A stretch of 64,000 bases of DNA, taken from positions 124,001 to 188,000 of the forward strand of contig NZ_CP029773.1 of NCBI RefSeq assembly GCF_003205835.1, read 5' to 3'. The translations under genes were made by a program, and so were the position numbers. The notes beneath the pieces are model-generated. The model searched no databases. It was not told the origin of the DNA and saw only the letters and a program-made list of their open reading frames with translations. Positions within the stretch are counted from its first letter, which is position 1, and each line of letters starts with the position of its first letter. The DNA comes from Stenotrophomonas maltophilia (GTDB taxonomy: Bacteria > Pseudomonadota > Gammaproteobacteria > Xanthomonadales > Xanthomonadaceae). This document shows positions 27,210 to 35,762 of the stretch, piece after piece.

Positions 27210-28235
27210 ATGAGCACTACCGCTGACAAGATCGCCGTGCTGGGCGCCGGTTCCTGGGGAACCGCGCTGGCCAGCCTGCTCGCACGGCACGGTCACCCGA
27301 CCGTGCTGTGGGGGCGCGACGCTGCCATGGTCGAGGCCATCGACCAGCGCCACGAGAACCCGCGCTACCTGCCGGGCATCCCGCTGCCGGACAGCCTGCG
27401 TGCCACCACCGACCTGGCGTCGGCGGTGGAAGGCGCGGCCTGGATCCTGGTGGTGACCCCGTCGCACGCGTTCGGTGAAACCGTGCGCGCGCTGGCGCCG
27501 CTGCGCCCGGCCGGTGCCGGCGTGGCCTGGGCCACCAAGGGCTTCGAACCCGGTTCGGGCCGCTTCCTGCATGAAGTGGCGCGCGAAGTGCTGGGCGAGG
27601 ACGTGCCGCTGGCCGTCGTCACCGGGCCGTCGTTCGCCAAGGAAGTGACCCAGGGCCTGCCGACCGCGATCACCGTGCACGGCGACGTGCCCGAGTTCGC
27701 GCAGACGGTGGCCGAGGCGATGCATGGCCCGGCGTTCCGCGCCTACACCGGCGACGACATGGTCGGTGCCGAGCTGGGCGGCGCGATGAAGAACGTGCTG
27801 GCCGTGGCTACCGGCGTGGCCGATGGCATGCAGCTGGGCCTCAACGCCCGTGCCGGCCTGATCACCCGTGGCCTCAACGAGATGCTGCGCCTGGCCGCTG
27901 CGATCGGTGCCAAGCCGGAAACGCTGATGGGCCTGGCCGGCCTGGGCGACCTGGTGCTGACCTGCACCGGTGACCTGTCGCGCAACCGCCGCCTGGGCCT
28001 GGCCCTGGGCCGTGGCCAGACGCTGCAGGACGCCGTGCGTGAAATCGGCCAGGTGGTCGAGTCGGTGCAGACCGCCGACGAAGTGATGCGACAGGCGCGC
28101 CGCCATGGCATCGACCTGCCGATCTCCGACCGCGTGCGTGCCGTGCTGCACGGCGAGCAGACACCTGAAGAAGGCCTGCGCGCATTGCTGGCGCGGGAAC
28201 AGAAGCCGGAATATCCGGACACGCTGTTCAAGTGA
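27210..28235 (+). CDS. gpsA: Glycerol-3-phosphate dehydrogenase [NAD(P)+]
   Basis: The enzyme reduces dihydroxyacetone phosphate to sn-glycerol-3-phosphate for phospholipid synthesis. The 341-residue protein starts with the dinucleotide-binding [10 protein letters not shown] (about 12-21). It contains the catalytic-lysine region [21 protein letters not shown], the substrate-site [10 protein letters not shown] and [17 protein letters not shown]. It lies 20 bases after secB and is followed by a strong terminator. Confidence 0.97.
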   Translation: MSTTADKIAVLGAGSWGTALASLLARHGHPTVLWGRDAAMVEAIDQRHENPRYLPGIPLPDSLRATTDLASAVEGAAWILVVTPSHAFGETVRALAPLRPAGAGVAWATKGFEPGSGRFLHEVAREVLGEDVPLAVVTGPSFAKEVTQGLPTAITVHGDVPEFAQTVAEAMHGPAFRAYTGDDMVGAELGGAMKNVLAVATGVADGMQLGLNARAGLITRGLNEMLRLAAAIGAKPETLMGLAGLGDLVLTCTGDLSRNRRLGLALGRGQTLQDAVREIGQVVESVQTADEVMRQARRHGIDLPISDRVRAVLHGEQTPEEGLRALLAREQKPEYPDTLFK

Positions 28236-28238
28236 ATC

Positions 28239-28270
28239 GAAAAACCCCGGCCACGTGCCGGGGTTTTTTC
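28239..28270 (+). terminator. Intrinsic terminator after gpsA
   Basis: The near-perfect stem AAAACCCCGGC/GCCGGGGTTTT is followed by further T residues, four bases after the gpsA stop. Confidence 0.88.
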
Positions 28271-28280
28271 TGCGCGCCCC

Positions 28281-28303
28281 ATCCACGCATGGCGTGGATC
28301 TAC
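28281..28303. repeat. GTAG palindrome, ATCCACGC type
   Basis: Arms ATCCACGC/GCGTGGAT end in CTAC, so the repeat lies in inverted orientation downstream of the gpsA terminator. Confidence 0.75.
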
Positions 28304-28323
28304 CTCGGAACCTGCGGCGTCCA

Positions 28324-28800
28324 TCACCGCGCCCGCGGCGGCGCGTTGCCGTTGTCCATGTCCGAGAAGATCAACCAGGGTCCATCGCCCACGCGCTTCA
28401 GCGTCAGCGTGAACTTGCCGGTGTCTCCTACGGTGTTGCCATAGGTGTAGGCACCGATGATGTAGCCGACGTTCCCCTCCACCGAGTACGCCAGCGCACG
28501 CAGCCGCAACGGGCTGCCGCCCTGGCCGGCATAAGCGGCTTCGATCGCACTGCGTCCACGCACCGGCGCCTGGTTGCTCTGCAGGATGAAAGCATCTTCG
28601 GCGAACAGTGCTGCCAGCGCCCTGGCATCGCCGCTCCGCCACGCCTGCTCGTAGTCGCGCAGTACGCGGTCCAGCGGCGCGGGCAGTGCTGCACCCGGGA
28701 GGGGCTGTGCAGGCTTCGCGCCTTCAGCATCGTGGGCGATGGCCGGCGATGCCAGCAGCAGGGCACTGCAGAAGATCACGGCGAGTCGTGTGCGGCGCAT
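28324..28800 (-). CDS. Secreted SnoaL/DUF4440-type protein
   Basis: The 158-residue protein has a Sec signal peptide (cleavage near SPAIA-HD, about 22) and an NTF2-like domain of the SgcJ/DUF4440 kind: LRDYEQAWRSGDARALAALFAEDAFI, then VRGRSAIEAAY, and YTYGNTVGDTGKFTLTLKR. The ATG at 28800 follows CGGCG-rich sequence with no strong ribosome site; in-frame codons upstream are less plausible. Such proteins may bind or isomerise small ligands; the substrate is unknown. It is divergent from the next lipoprotein gene. Confidence 0.8.
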   Translation of the reverse strand: MRRTRLAVIFCSALLLASPAIAHDAEGAKPAQPLPGAALPAPLDRVLRDYEQAWRSGDARALAALFAEDAFILQSNQAPVRGRSAIEAAYAGQGGSPLRLRALAYSVEGNVGYIIGAYTYGNTVGDTGKFTLTLKRVGDGPWLIFSDMDNGNAPPRAR

Positions 28801-28913
28801 GCATCCAAGCCCTGGCGATGAGGGGAAGTGGCGAACCATCCTAGCGCGCCGCTGGTTAGAATCACGCAGCCGCCCGCGTGGCGCCGGCACCGCAGATCAG
28901 ACAAGGACACGGA

Positions 28914-29579
28914 ATGAAGATTCGAATCACAGGGATGGCACTGACGGTCGCACTGCTGGCCGCCTGCGGACAGGCGCCGGCACCCGATGCAGCACCCGCC
29001 GCACCGGCACCGGCCACAGAAGCACCTGCGGCCACGGCAACGGTGGTCGAGAAGGCGCCGTCCATCGAAGACGGCGTGGACCCTTCGGTGTGGGACAACG
29101 AAGGCGAACCGGAAGACCCGAGCGCCGGCGGCGAACTCACCTGCGCGGACAACCCGCTGGCGACGCATTTCTTCACCCTGGTGGGCGGCAATACCGTGGA
29201 CGACTGCGGCCGCAAGGACCCGAAAGTGCTGGCCGCGTTCAACGCCCTGATGAAGAACACGGCGGCGGCCGAATCCGCCGACAAAGAGATTCCGTCGCTG
29301 CGCGAACGCCTGTTGAGCGGGCCCAGCGGGCCTGGCGAACTGGTGGTGCTGCAGGGCGAGCCGTGGTGGTTCTATACCGCCTGCCAGGCCCACGACTGCC
29401 CCGGTACCGCGTTGGCGATGCTGTATTCGCCCGATCAGTCGAAGATGGTCGGCCGTCTTACCGCGCGCTGCCGTGTGTGGTGGCTGGGCGAACCGACGGC
29501 GGAACAACGTGAGCAGATCGGACAACGCCGGCCACTGCAGGATGCCGCGTTGAAGGAAGACAGCGCGCTCTGCGAGTGA
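28914..29579 (+). CDS. Hypothetical lipoprotein
   Basis: The 221-residue protein has a lipobox LLAAC (Cys about 20), an Ala/Pro-rich linker to about residue 55 and a folded domain with four Cys (CADNP, VDDCGRKD, ACQAHDCPG and further on CRVWW), suggesting periplasmic disulfides. The final third, with WWFYTACQAHDCPGTALAMLYSPDQSKMVGRL, resembles the small Ivy/C-type lysozyme inhibitor-like proteins of this size, but the match is only suggestive. No gene name is justified. It is divergent from the SnoaL-like gene. Confidence 0.75.
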   Translation: MKIRITGMALTVALLAACGQAPAPDAAPAAPAPATEAPAATATVVEKAPSIEDGVDPSVWDNEGEPEDPSAGGELTCADNPLATHFFTLVGGNTVDDCGRKDPKVLAAFNALMKNTAAAESADKEIPSLRERLLSGPSGPGELVVLQGEPWWFYTACQAHDCPGTALAMLYSPDQSKMVGRLTARCRVWWLGEPTAEQREQIGQRRPLQDAALKEDSALCE

Positions 29580-29639
29580 TGTGGTGCCCGCTGCAGCGCC
29601 GGGCCATGCCCGGCGCAACAGCAGGCGATGTTCCCGGTA

Positions 29640-30014
29640 TCACCCTTCCGGCCGCATCCGCATGCCGATCTGCGCGTTCAACGCCAGCGAGGCCATGGCC
29701 AGCCCTTCCAGTACGCGGTCACCCACGTATTCGCTCTCCGCACCGTTCTGCCGAACACGCTCGGCGGCCAGCAGCAGTTCCAACGTTACGCGCTGGCCCG
29801 CCACGGCACAGTCCGCATCCCCCATCGCCATGCGCCGGCCGGGCATCTGATGACGTTCGGGCCAGGGCTGGCCATCGGCGGCAGCTCCTTTGCCGATGCG
29901 ATGGAGCGTGGCGACGAAGGCGTTCGGATCGGCCGCAGGTGCCTGGTCTGACGGCTCACCGGCATTGGCGGGCGAGTGATGTGGATGCAGGCGAGGGAAG
30001 TCCGGTGTGGTCAT
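29640..30014 (-). CDS. Hypothetical small protein with structured leader
   Basis: This is a 124-residue soluble protein. The N-terminal third is Pro/His-rich and disordered-looking; the C-terminal half is helical (VTLELLLAAERVRQNGAESEYVGDRVLEGLAMASLALNAQI). I do not recognise a family. The ATG at 30014 follows CACGGAG. The frame stays open for about 79 codons upstream, through the interleaved inverted repeats described separately, so a longer product cannot be excluded. Because the repeats occupy the 5' leader, translation or transcription may be controlled there (inference). Confidence 0.55.
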   Translation of the reverse strand: MTTPDFPRLHPHHSPANAGEPSDQAPAADPNAFVATLHRIGKGAAADGQPWPERHQMPGRRMAMGDADCAVAGQRVTLELLLAAERVRQNGAESEYVGDRVLEGLAMASLALNAQIGMRMRPEG

Positions 30015-30055
30015 GGCAATGCTCCGTGCAGGACAGACGGTAGCCGCCACGCAAA

Positions 30056-30223
30056 GGTGGCGGGCGGAGACGTGGCTCGAAAACCGGGCGCTTGTTGAAA
30101 CCGGCAGGCACAAGGCCTCCACGCTCCGCCCGCCATGACCGGCAGACGGATTGCCCGCCGGCGCCACGAGGGGTGACGCCGGCGGGCAAGCGTTGTCAAA
30201 CAAGCGCACGGGTTTTCGAAGCC
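30056..30223 (-). other. Interleaved inverted repeats (possible switching RNA leader)
   Basis: Three complementary sets lie upstream of the minus-strand gene starting at 30014. Set A is 30075-30096 with 30199-30222. Set B is 30059-30075 with 30119-30134. Set C is a 13-bp perfect hairpin, 30151-30163 with 30177-30189. A and B interleave, so they form either a pseudoknot or two alternative folds. Pairing lengths and placement fit a cis-acting RNA better than a REP element, but I cannot name a known class. Confidence 0.5.
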
Positions 30224-30485
30224 CGGCCATCCTTTTTCGATGGCACGTCATCTGTACGCGTGCTGCTGCGCGGTGCCAATCAGAACAGTTGCATTCAATG
30301 CTTGATCAAAGACGCTTTTGGCATTCTTGCATGCTGTTAAGCCGTCGCAGACGCAGGCGCCGCAACGGCCGTAGCAGCATGGGGAATATGCGACATCGGT
30401 CGAAGTTGATGACGTGGCGTAAGGGTGTCGCACCAAGCCGATGACGACAGAGCGGGGCCGAGAACGCAGTTGGACATCGACAGTG
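30224..30485. other. Non-coding spacer
   Basis: No convincing gene or repeat. The base composition is lower in GC than in neighbouring genes. It separates the structured leader from the end of a small minus-strand gene. Confidence 0.4.
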
Positions 30486-30776
30486 TCAGACCGCCGTCCA
30501 GTCGATGATGAGCGGCGAAGAGACCTTCCCCGCGTCGACATCAAAACACTCGGTGTAGTCACCAAAGAACAGGAATCGATTGCCGCCAGTCACGTCAAAG
30601 AGTCGGGTTCCGGCCTCGGCATACTGGGCGGGTGGCAGGGTGGTGGAAACCTGCATGGAACTGAGTCCAGCGGACTTCATCAGCCTGGCAGCATCCTCCG
30701 GCGAGATCAGCTGGGGATTGCTTGGCGTACCGTAGGACCAGCCACTGTAGCCATTGTGGACATAGTAGTGCGACAT
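30486..30776 (-). CDS. Small hypothetical protein
   Basis: This is a 96-residue soluble acidic protein, aromatic-rich at its start (SHYYVHNGYSGWSYGTP), with an alpha/beta body ending FLFFGDYTECFDVDAGKVSSPLIIDWTAV. No family is recognised; the FFGDYTECF stretch recalls SMI1/KNR4-like immunity domains, but too little is present to call it. GC content is lower than that of neighbours. It may be another orphan accessory gene. Confidence 0.55.
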   Translation of the reverse strand: MSHYYVHNGYSGWSYGTPSNPQLISPEDAARLMKSAGLSSMQVSTTLPPAQYAEAGTRLFDVTGGNRFLFFGDYTECFDVDAGKVSSPLIIDWTAV

Positions 30777-30986
30777 GTTTCACCGCCAGCCGGATGCCGG
30801 AACAGGGCCGAGTCGCCCGGCGATATCGGCGTGATTGAAGAGGGGACTGCCAGCCTGGTGTCTGCAATCGACCAGACGCCGGCATCAGCCAATGATGGCA
30901 CCCAGCGAAGACGCGTGCCGTTGGTTCTGATCGTGCTTGGACAGGCTTGTTCGCGGAGAAACCGCGAGGCAGCATGTCAGCGTGTT

Positions 30987-31730
30987 CTATCTGCTCGCGC
31001 GCCGCGCGCCCTTCTCGTCTTCGCCCTTTGCATCGCCCCGGCTCTGCGCGAATTCCGGGAACGTCTTCGCGATCGAATCCTTGTCCGGCAGGATATAGAA
31101 CACGCCGCCCTTCTCGAACGTGGACTGCACGATCTGCTCGTAGAACGCGGGCGAGACGTTGATGCAGCCGTGGGTGACACGGTTGTCGTCCGGCGTGGGC
31201 GTTGCCAGTCGCTCGGCGCGCTTTTCCTTCGGACTGCCCGGCGGCAGCGGGTGCATCGAGACTGCGGAATCGTAGTCCACCCACAGCACGCGCCCGGCAT
31301 CGTCGGAGGGGCCGTAGCCGCCAATGAAGCGGCCGGCAGGCGTGGTGCGGTCGTGGCCGGGAATCGCGCTCAGTGCGAGCTTGGCGACGCCCGGTGCGGA
31401 ATGATCGCCGATGGCCGAACCGAACAGCGCCGGTGCCGCGCCCCGCGGCTTGCCGTCTCCACCGAAGACCAGTACCTGCGCAGCCGCCTTGTCCATGATC
31501 GCGAACGGATACCCCTGGTTGTCCTTGCTGGCGACGACCCAGCCGGCCAGTTCGATCACCGTCTCGGAGACGCTCTGGTCGGGCGGAAGCTCATCGACCG
31601 CGGCAACCGGTTGCGTGGGCGCGTCCTTGTCCTTGTCCTTGGCGTTGGCTACGCCGCTGCACGCAACGGCCAGTGCCACGGCCAGTGCGGCATGGAGGGC
31701 GCGGCGTGCAGGGGAGGAGGAAGTACGAAT
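30987..31730 (-). CDS. YkuD-type L,D-transpeptidase, possible ATT start
   Basis: This periplasmic peptidoglycan cross-linking or Lpp-anchoring enzyme of the L,D-transpeptidase family carries the catalytic HGCINV motif, preceded by the conserved His region AIGDHSAPG and GRFIGGYGP. A signal peptide (RRALHAALAVALAVACSGVANA) is followed by a Lys/Asp-rich linker. No ATG is near. A perfect AAGGAG lies seven bases before an ATT codon at 31730, which I take as the most likely start. A GTG at 31790 with only GGGAG three bases upstream is the alternative. The C-terminal tail is Lys/Glu-rich and possibly disordered. Confidence 0.8.
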   Translation of the reverse strand: MRTSSSPARRALHAALAVALAVACSGVANAKDKDKDAPTQPVAAVDELPPDQSVSETVIELAGWVVASKDNQGYPFAIMDKAAAQVLVFGGDGKPRGAAPALFGSAIGDHSAPGVAKLALSAIPGHDRTTPAGRFIGGYGPSDDAGRVLWVDYDSAVSMHPLPPGSPKEKRAERLATPTPDDNRVTHGCINVSPAFYEQIVQSTFEKGGVFYILPDKDSIAKTFPEFAQSRGDAKGEDEKGARRASR

Positions 31731-31836
31731 GGGACGGCTCCTTGCAATGCAATCTTGGTTGGAAGGATGCCAGTGGCCGGCGAAGGCCACTGGCTCCCGA
31801 TACAGAGGTGGATCAATTCAAACGGTGAGGGAGCGA

Positions 31837-32109
31837 TTACCCGCGCGGCTTGCGGCCGGCAGGTGCCCTTTCAAGCTGCTGGACGCGGCCTTCGATCTGG
31901 TCCAGGCGCTGATTGGCCTGCTGTGCGGACTGGTTGGCGGACTCCGCGCTCTGCGCAGCACCCTGTACCTTGACGTCGAGCTGATCGAGACGCGAGTTGA
32001 TGGTTGCAAACTCGTTCTTGTATGAGGCGCAGGCGCCAAGGCTGACGGTGGCGATGAGCGCTACAGCAAGTGCGCGGGCCGTCTTCATGTGTTGCGGGTT
32101 CAGGTTCAT
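31837..32109 (-). CDS. Lpp-like (alanine-zipper) lipoprotein
   Basis: The 90-residue protein begins MNLNPQHMKTARALAVALIATVSLGAC; the lipobox SLGAC places the lipidated Cys at about 27. The remainder is a heptad coiled coil (INSRLDQLDVKVQGAAQSAESANQSAQQANQRLDQIEGRVQQLE) with Ala/Asn/Gln spacing, as in murein lipoprotein-like trimers. A GGAGGG site precedes the start. Its neighbour on the same strand downstream is the L,D-transpeptidase, a family that can attach Lpp to peptidoglycan. A functional link is possible, though the C-terminal Lys of Lpp is missing (the end is GRKPRG). Confidence 0.75.
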   Translation of the reverse strand: MNLNPQHMKTARALAVALIATVSLGACASYKNEFATINSRLDQLDVKVQGAAQSAESANQSAQQANQRLDQIEGRVQQLERAPAGRKPRG

Positions 32110-32320
32110 TGCACTCCCTCCTTCGTCTGGGGAAGCTGGAATATAGCGGCGTTTGTTCCCGGCGCTACCAAGCGCTTTCAGCTGGAATTTGAGTACGTGG
32201 AAGCACTGTGAAGCCCGCTTCTGACTCTGCATTAACAAGCGGGATCAGGCGAGCTGATCCAGACCGGCGCAGCGCCTTGCGCCTGTTCAGAACTGCCAAT
32301 TCATCAGCATGAAGCGGGTA

Positions 32321-33271
32321 TCACAGCGTCTGCGTTTCCGTGCGTTCGCCGGCAGGACACGCGGGTTGCCATCCGCTCGCGTTGAGCAGTAACGCAGCTG
32401 TTTCGGGGCGCACGTCCAGCAACGCGATGATGGCCTTCGTCCTGTCTGGTGCATGCGAAATGTAGTCGCGGGCAATGCGGTAGCCGATCCAGTAGCCGAG
32501 GTCTCCACGGCGAGCGTCATCGCCAGGACCGTTGTAGAGCCATTTCGAAAGATCGGTGCCTGCGGCCTCGTTCGCGAACTCACGCTCCAAGGCGCATTCG
32601 CGGCCCTGCGTCCAGCGCTGCAGATGCGCGTTGGCCGGTTGCCCGGAGATCAGCTCGCCCACGTACTCGGCGCCGCCTTCCAGCAGGGTCTGATAGAGCA
32701 GGGTGGGCTGCTCGACTTCGACGCTCGCGCCGCGCTGTTGAACGTGCACATATTCATGGGCGATCAGGTGCACGAAGCGGTCACCCACATCGGTCTGCAT
32801 CCAGTCTGCGTTGCACAGCGCTTCCAGGCCGATGACCACACCTTCTCCGGTGGTAACGCCGCCGCTGTTGCCGCGGCCCACCAGCACCGTGACCGGGGGA
32901 AAGCGTGCAGACGGCAACAGCGTGCCCAACTGATCGACGGCCGCGGTGACGCGCGTGCGGATCGTTGGCAATGCTGTCGCGCAGGTTCTCGCTTTTGCGA
33001 ACAACGCGGGTTTGTCACGGAGGGCCTGGGCAAGGCGCTCCATCGAACCGATACGGCTTCCGGTGAAGCTGCGCAGTGCATCGGTGCCCGCATCCAGATA
33101 GCCCTGCTGCAGGTCGTCGGCGCTCGGGCGTCCGTGGTTGGCATCCAGCACCTGGAAAAAGCGCGTGACATCGTCTGTCTGCACGACGACGTGCCCGGCA
33201 GGAACGGCGCGCTCGGTTGCCTGTACTGCGGGCAGGGCGATCGGTGAAGCGATCAGGATCAGGGCTCGCAT
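32321..33271 (-). CDS. Secreted zinc metallopeptidase-like protein (HExxH)
   Basis: The 316-residue protein starts with a signal peptide (ALILIASPIALPAVQA) and contains a metal-binding HEYVH motif near the middle (in VHLIAHEYVHVQQRG), with a following Glu (LLEGGAEYVGEL) as likely third ligand, as in gluzincin-like DUF2268 proteins. The start at 33271 gives the signal peptide directly; a start 15 codons upstream also exists. It is divergent from ax21. It may be active in the periplasm or outside the cell; the substrate is unknown. Confidence 0.7.
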   Translation of the reverse strand: MRALILIASPIALPAVQATERAVPAGHVVVQTDDVTRFFQVLDANHGRPSADDLQQGYLDAGTDALRSFTGSRIGSMERLAQALRDKPALFAKARTCATALPTIRTRVTAAVDQLGTLLPSARFPPVTVLVGRGNSGGVTTGEGVVIGLEALCNADWMQTDVGDRFVHLIAHEYVHVQQRGASVEVEQPTLLYQTLLEGGAEYVGELISGQPANAHLQRWTQGRECALEREFANEAAGTDLSKWLYNGPGDDARRGDLGYWIGYRIARDYISHAPDRTKAIIALLDVRPETAALLLNASGWQPACPAGERTETQTL

Positions 33272-33477
33272 CAAGCGTCGAGCCTTGCGCCTACACGAAG
33301 CTGACAGCAATGGCATGCGGAGTTCCCTGAACGCCAGCCTTATTTATACACCAGTCAGTTCAATATTCAGGGGCGATTAGACCCCCTAACGGATAATTCA
33401 CACCTGTCGACCGCCTCCTCTCTCTCCCCCTCCCAGGGGGCGGCCGACAAAACCAAAATGATTAAAGGTGTGTCCCG

Positions 33478-34053
33478 ATGAACAAGAATTCGCTGCTTGC
33501 CCTGGGTCTTCTGGCTGCTCTGCCGTTCGCTGCATCGGCAACCGATGGCCTGTCGTACAACTACGTTGAAGGCGGCTACGTGAACACCGATGCCAAGGGC
33601 GGCGACGCCGATGGCTGGAAGGTGAAGGGTTCCGTTGCGGTGCACCCGAACTTCCACGTCTTTGGCGACTACAGCGCGCAGGAGACCGACAAGTTCAAGA
33701 ATGACGTCGATCAGTGGCGCCTGGGTGTCGGCTACAACTACGGCATCGCACCGAACACCGACCTGGTGGCCCGTGTTGCCTACCAGAAGTACGACGAGAA
33801 GCGCGGCCTTGACTTCAACGGCTACTCCACCGAAGTGGGCGTGCGCACCGCGTTCAACCCGTACGTGGAAGGCTACGTGATGGCCGGCTACGAAGATTTC
33901 AGCAAGAAGCACGGCTACAACCCGGACGGCGAGTTCTACGGCCGCGTCGGTGCCACCGCCAAGTTCAACCAGAACTGGGGCCTGAGTGGCGAAGTGAAGC
34001 TGGCCAAGGCCGGCGACCGCGAGTGGTTCGTGGGCCCGCGCTTCACCTGGTAA
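33478..34053 (+). CDS. ax21: Ax21-family outer membrane beta-barrel protein
   Basis: This 191-residue protein has a Sec signal peptide (cleavage near ASA, about 21) and an eight-stranded outer-membrane beta-barrel pattern with alternating hydrophobic and aromatic residues, ending in the canonical terminal Trp (WFVGPRFTW). The N-terminal sequence NKNSLLALGLLAALPFAASA and SYNYVEGGYVNTDAKG is characteristic of xanthomonad Ax21. Its proposed role as a secreted quorum signal or rice immune elicitor is disputed; a simple outer-membrane protein role is more secure. A strong terminator follows. Confidence 0.92.
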   Translation: MNKNSLLALGLLAALPFAASATDGLSYNYVEGGYVNTDAKGGDADGWKVKGSVAVHPNFHVFGDYSAQETDKFKNDVDQWRLGVGYNYGIAPNTDLVARVAYQKYDEKRGLDFNGYSTEVGVRTAFNPYVEGYVMAGYEDFSKKHGYNPDGEFYGRVGATAKFNQNWGLSGEVKLAKAGDREWFVGPRFTW

Positions 34054-34118
34054 CAAACGCCTGTCGTTAGTGCGTGTTGTGCTGGCGTGTGACTCTCTCT
34101 CTCTCCCACACGCCAACC

Positions 34119-34150
34119 GAAGCCCGGCCTCGCGCCGGGCTTCACTTTTA
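34119..34150 (+). terminator. Intrinsic terminator after ax21
   Basis: The perfect stem GAAGCCCGGC/GCCGGGCTTC with loop CTCGC is followed by CACTTTTA. It begins 65 bases after the ax21 stop. Confidence 0.8.
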
Positions 34151-34176
34151 TGGGCGCTGGGGCGCCACAATGCGGC

Positions 34177-34938
34177 ATGGGCGATCCTTCTTCCCTCGCA
34201 GGTACTGGCACGACCTACCAGGAGCATCCGGCGCCGTTGCGTGGTCACTTCGGCCAGCTGTGGCAGAGCCAGCTTCCTGACGATGCCGATGGGCACATCA
34301 CCGTATTGCCCGATGGCTGCGTGGACATCCTCTGGCGCGACGGCGCGCTGTTCGTGGTCGGTCCGGACCGGGTGGCTGCACATCCGGCACTGGCACCCGG
34401 TGCGCAGGTACTGGGTGCACGCTTCCGTCCCGGGCAGGCGTTGGCTGCATTGGGCCTGCCGTTGGCCGAGATCATCGGCCAGGCGGTACCGCTGGCTGAT
34501 CTGAAGGGGCGATGGGCGGTAGAGGCTGCGGCCTCCATCGGCGACACCGCGCCTGCGCAGCGCCTGCAGCGGATGGCGCAATGCCTGCAGCTGCGCATGG
34601 GTGCGGCCGCGCTGGATACTCCGGCGCAGCGCGCACACGCTTTGTTCCAGGCGCTCGCCCGTGGGAACGTCACGCTGGATGATATGGCGGCACATCTGAG
34701 CCTGAGCCCGCGCAGCCTGCGGCGCTTCAGCCAGTCGCAGTTCGGCTACGGGGTGAAGACGCTGGAGCGTATCCTGCGCCTGCAACGTTTCCTGCGTCAT
34801 AGCCGCGCACTACCGCAGCACTCGTTGGCGATGCTGGCCGTCGAGGCCGGCTATGCCGACCAGGCCCATCTCAGCCGCGAGGCGCGCGAGCTTGCCAGCA
34901 TGACCGCACGGCAGCTGCGCCTGGAATGGGGCCGATGA
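34177..34938 (+). CDS. AraC-family transcriptional regulator
   Basis: This 253-residue regulator has an N-terminal sensing domain of the DUF6597 type (LPDGCVDILWRDGALFVVGPD) and a C-terminal AraC DNA-binding domain with two helix-turn-helix units (about 160-250: VTLDDMAAHLSLSPRSLRRFSQSQFGYGVKTLERILRLQRF). An ATG nine codons earlier (34150) overlaps the ax21 terminator, so 34177 is preferred. Next comes a VOC protein on the same strand 68 bases downstream, possibly its target. Confidence 0.88.
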   Translation: MGDPSSLAGTGTTYQEHPAPLRGHFGQLWQSQLPDDADGHITVLPDGCVDILWRDGALFVVGPDRVAAHPALAPGAQVLGARFRPGQALAALGLPLAEIIGQAVPLADLKGRWAVEAAASIGDTAPAQRLQRMAQCLQLRMGAAALDTPAQRAHALFQALARGNVTLDDMAAHLSLSPRSLRRFSQSQFGYGVKTLERILRLQRFLRHSRALPQHSLAMLAVEAGYADQAHLSREARELASMTARQLRLEWGR

Positions 34939-35006
34939 TGGCCGTTTCGTTCAAGACCGCCGTGCCGCGCTGACCGAAGCTGGGGTTCCAACCACGGAGC
35001 CACGCC

Positions 35007-35375
35007 ATGAGCCATGCAGCCGCCCACGATGCCGAACGCCGCATCGACAACATCGAATTCAACGTTGCCGACATCGCCCGCAGCAAACGTTTCTACGGCG
35101 AGGTGTTCGGCTGGCACTTCACCGACTACGGTCCGGCCTACACCGAGTTCGACGACGGCCGCCTGAAAGGTGGTTTCGTTTCGGACGCACCGGTGCGCGC
35201 GCACGGCGGTCCACTGGTGATCCTGTACTGCGCGGACCTGGCCGATGCACAGCAGCGTGTAGTCGCTGCCGGTGGCGAAGTCGTACAGGCGGTGTTCGCG
35301 TTCCCCGGTGGCCGCCGCTTCCACTTCCACGATCTGGATGGCTACGAGCTGGCGGTCTGGAGTGATGTCGGTTGA
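35007..35375 (+). CDS. VOC-superfamily (glyoxalase/bleomycin resistance-like) protein
   Basis: The 122-residue protein is a single VOC module pair: IDNIEFNVADIARSKRFYGEVFGWHF at the N terminus and FPGGRRFHFHDLDGYELAVWSD at the C terminus. His and Glu residues in these positions usually bind a divalent metal. Typical functions include glyoxalase, dioxygenase or antibiotic binding; which one cannot be told. It lies directly after the AraC regulator. Confidence 0.85.
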   Translation: MSHAAAHDAERRIDNIEFNVADIARSKRFYGEVFGWHFTDYGPAYTEFDDGRLKGGFVSDAPVRAHGGPLVILYCADLADAQQRVVAAGGEVVQAVFAFPGGRRFHFHDLDGYELAVWSDVG

Positions 35376-35435
35376 AACGTGCCGGGGCACGTCGCGGACC
35401 GGGCATACTGGGCCGAGTCCGGAAGAGTACACCGC

Positions 35436-35762
35436 ATGCTGATCCCCATTCCCGCGTATGTGCAGCAGGCCGACGGCAGCACCGTGCAGGTGGTGGTGCT
35501 GGACGCAGGCGTGCTCGCGGCGCTGCATGCCCTTGGCTTCCAGGGGCAGGCACCCACCTTGCGTGCTGAAGTGGGCGACGACATCGGCAAAGCTCGTCTG
35601 TTCGCTGGCCTGCGCGATCTCGGCGTAGCGTTCTCGGCCGGCCGTGAATGGTGCCCGGCGAAGGTATTTGCCTGGCTTCGTGACCGCGGCCTGCTTGAAG
35701 GGCCGTGCCTGCGCATCGCCTGGACCGGTCCGCAGCAGTACTACGTCTGCAGCGACCCGTGA
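35436..35762 (+). CDS. Hypothetical small protein
   Basis: This is a 108-residue soluble protein with a predicted alpha/beta fold (PIPAYVQQADGSTVQVVVLDAGVLAALHALGF and GREWCPAKVFAWLRDRGLLEG). It has no signal peptide or known motif. Its start at 35436 is the first ATG that opens a conserved-looking N terminus. Nothing in its context (a VOC protein upstream, a spacer downstream) suggests a role. Confidence 0.6.
   Translation: MLIPIPAYVQQADGSTVQVVVLDAGVLAALHALGFQGQAPTLRAEVGDDIGKARLFAGLRDLGVAFSAGREWCPAKVFAWLRDRGLLEGPCLRIAWTGPQQYYVCSDP

Noticed and set aside
30441-31973. A 510-codon plus-strand open frame over the L,D-transpeptidase
   Set aside because: It crosses the clear HGCINV-containing gene on the other strand and shows no domain.
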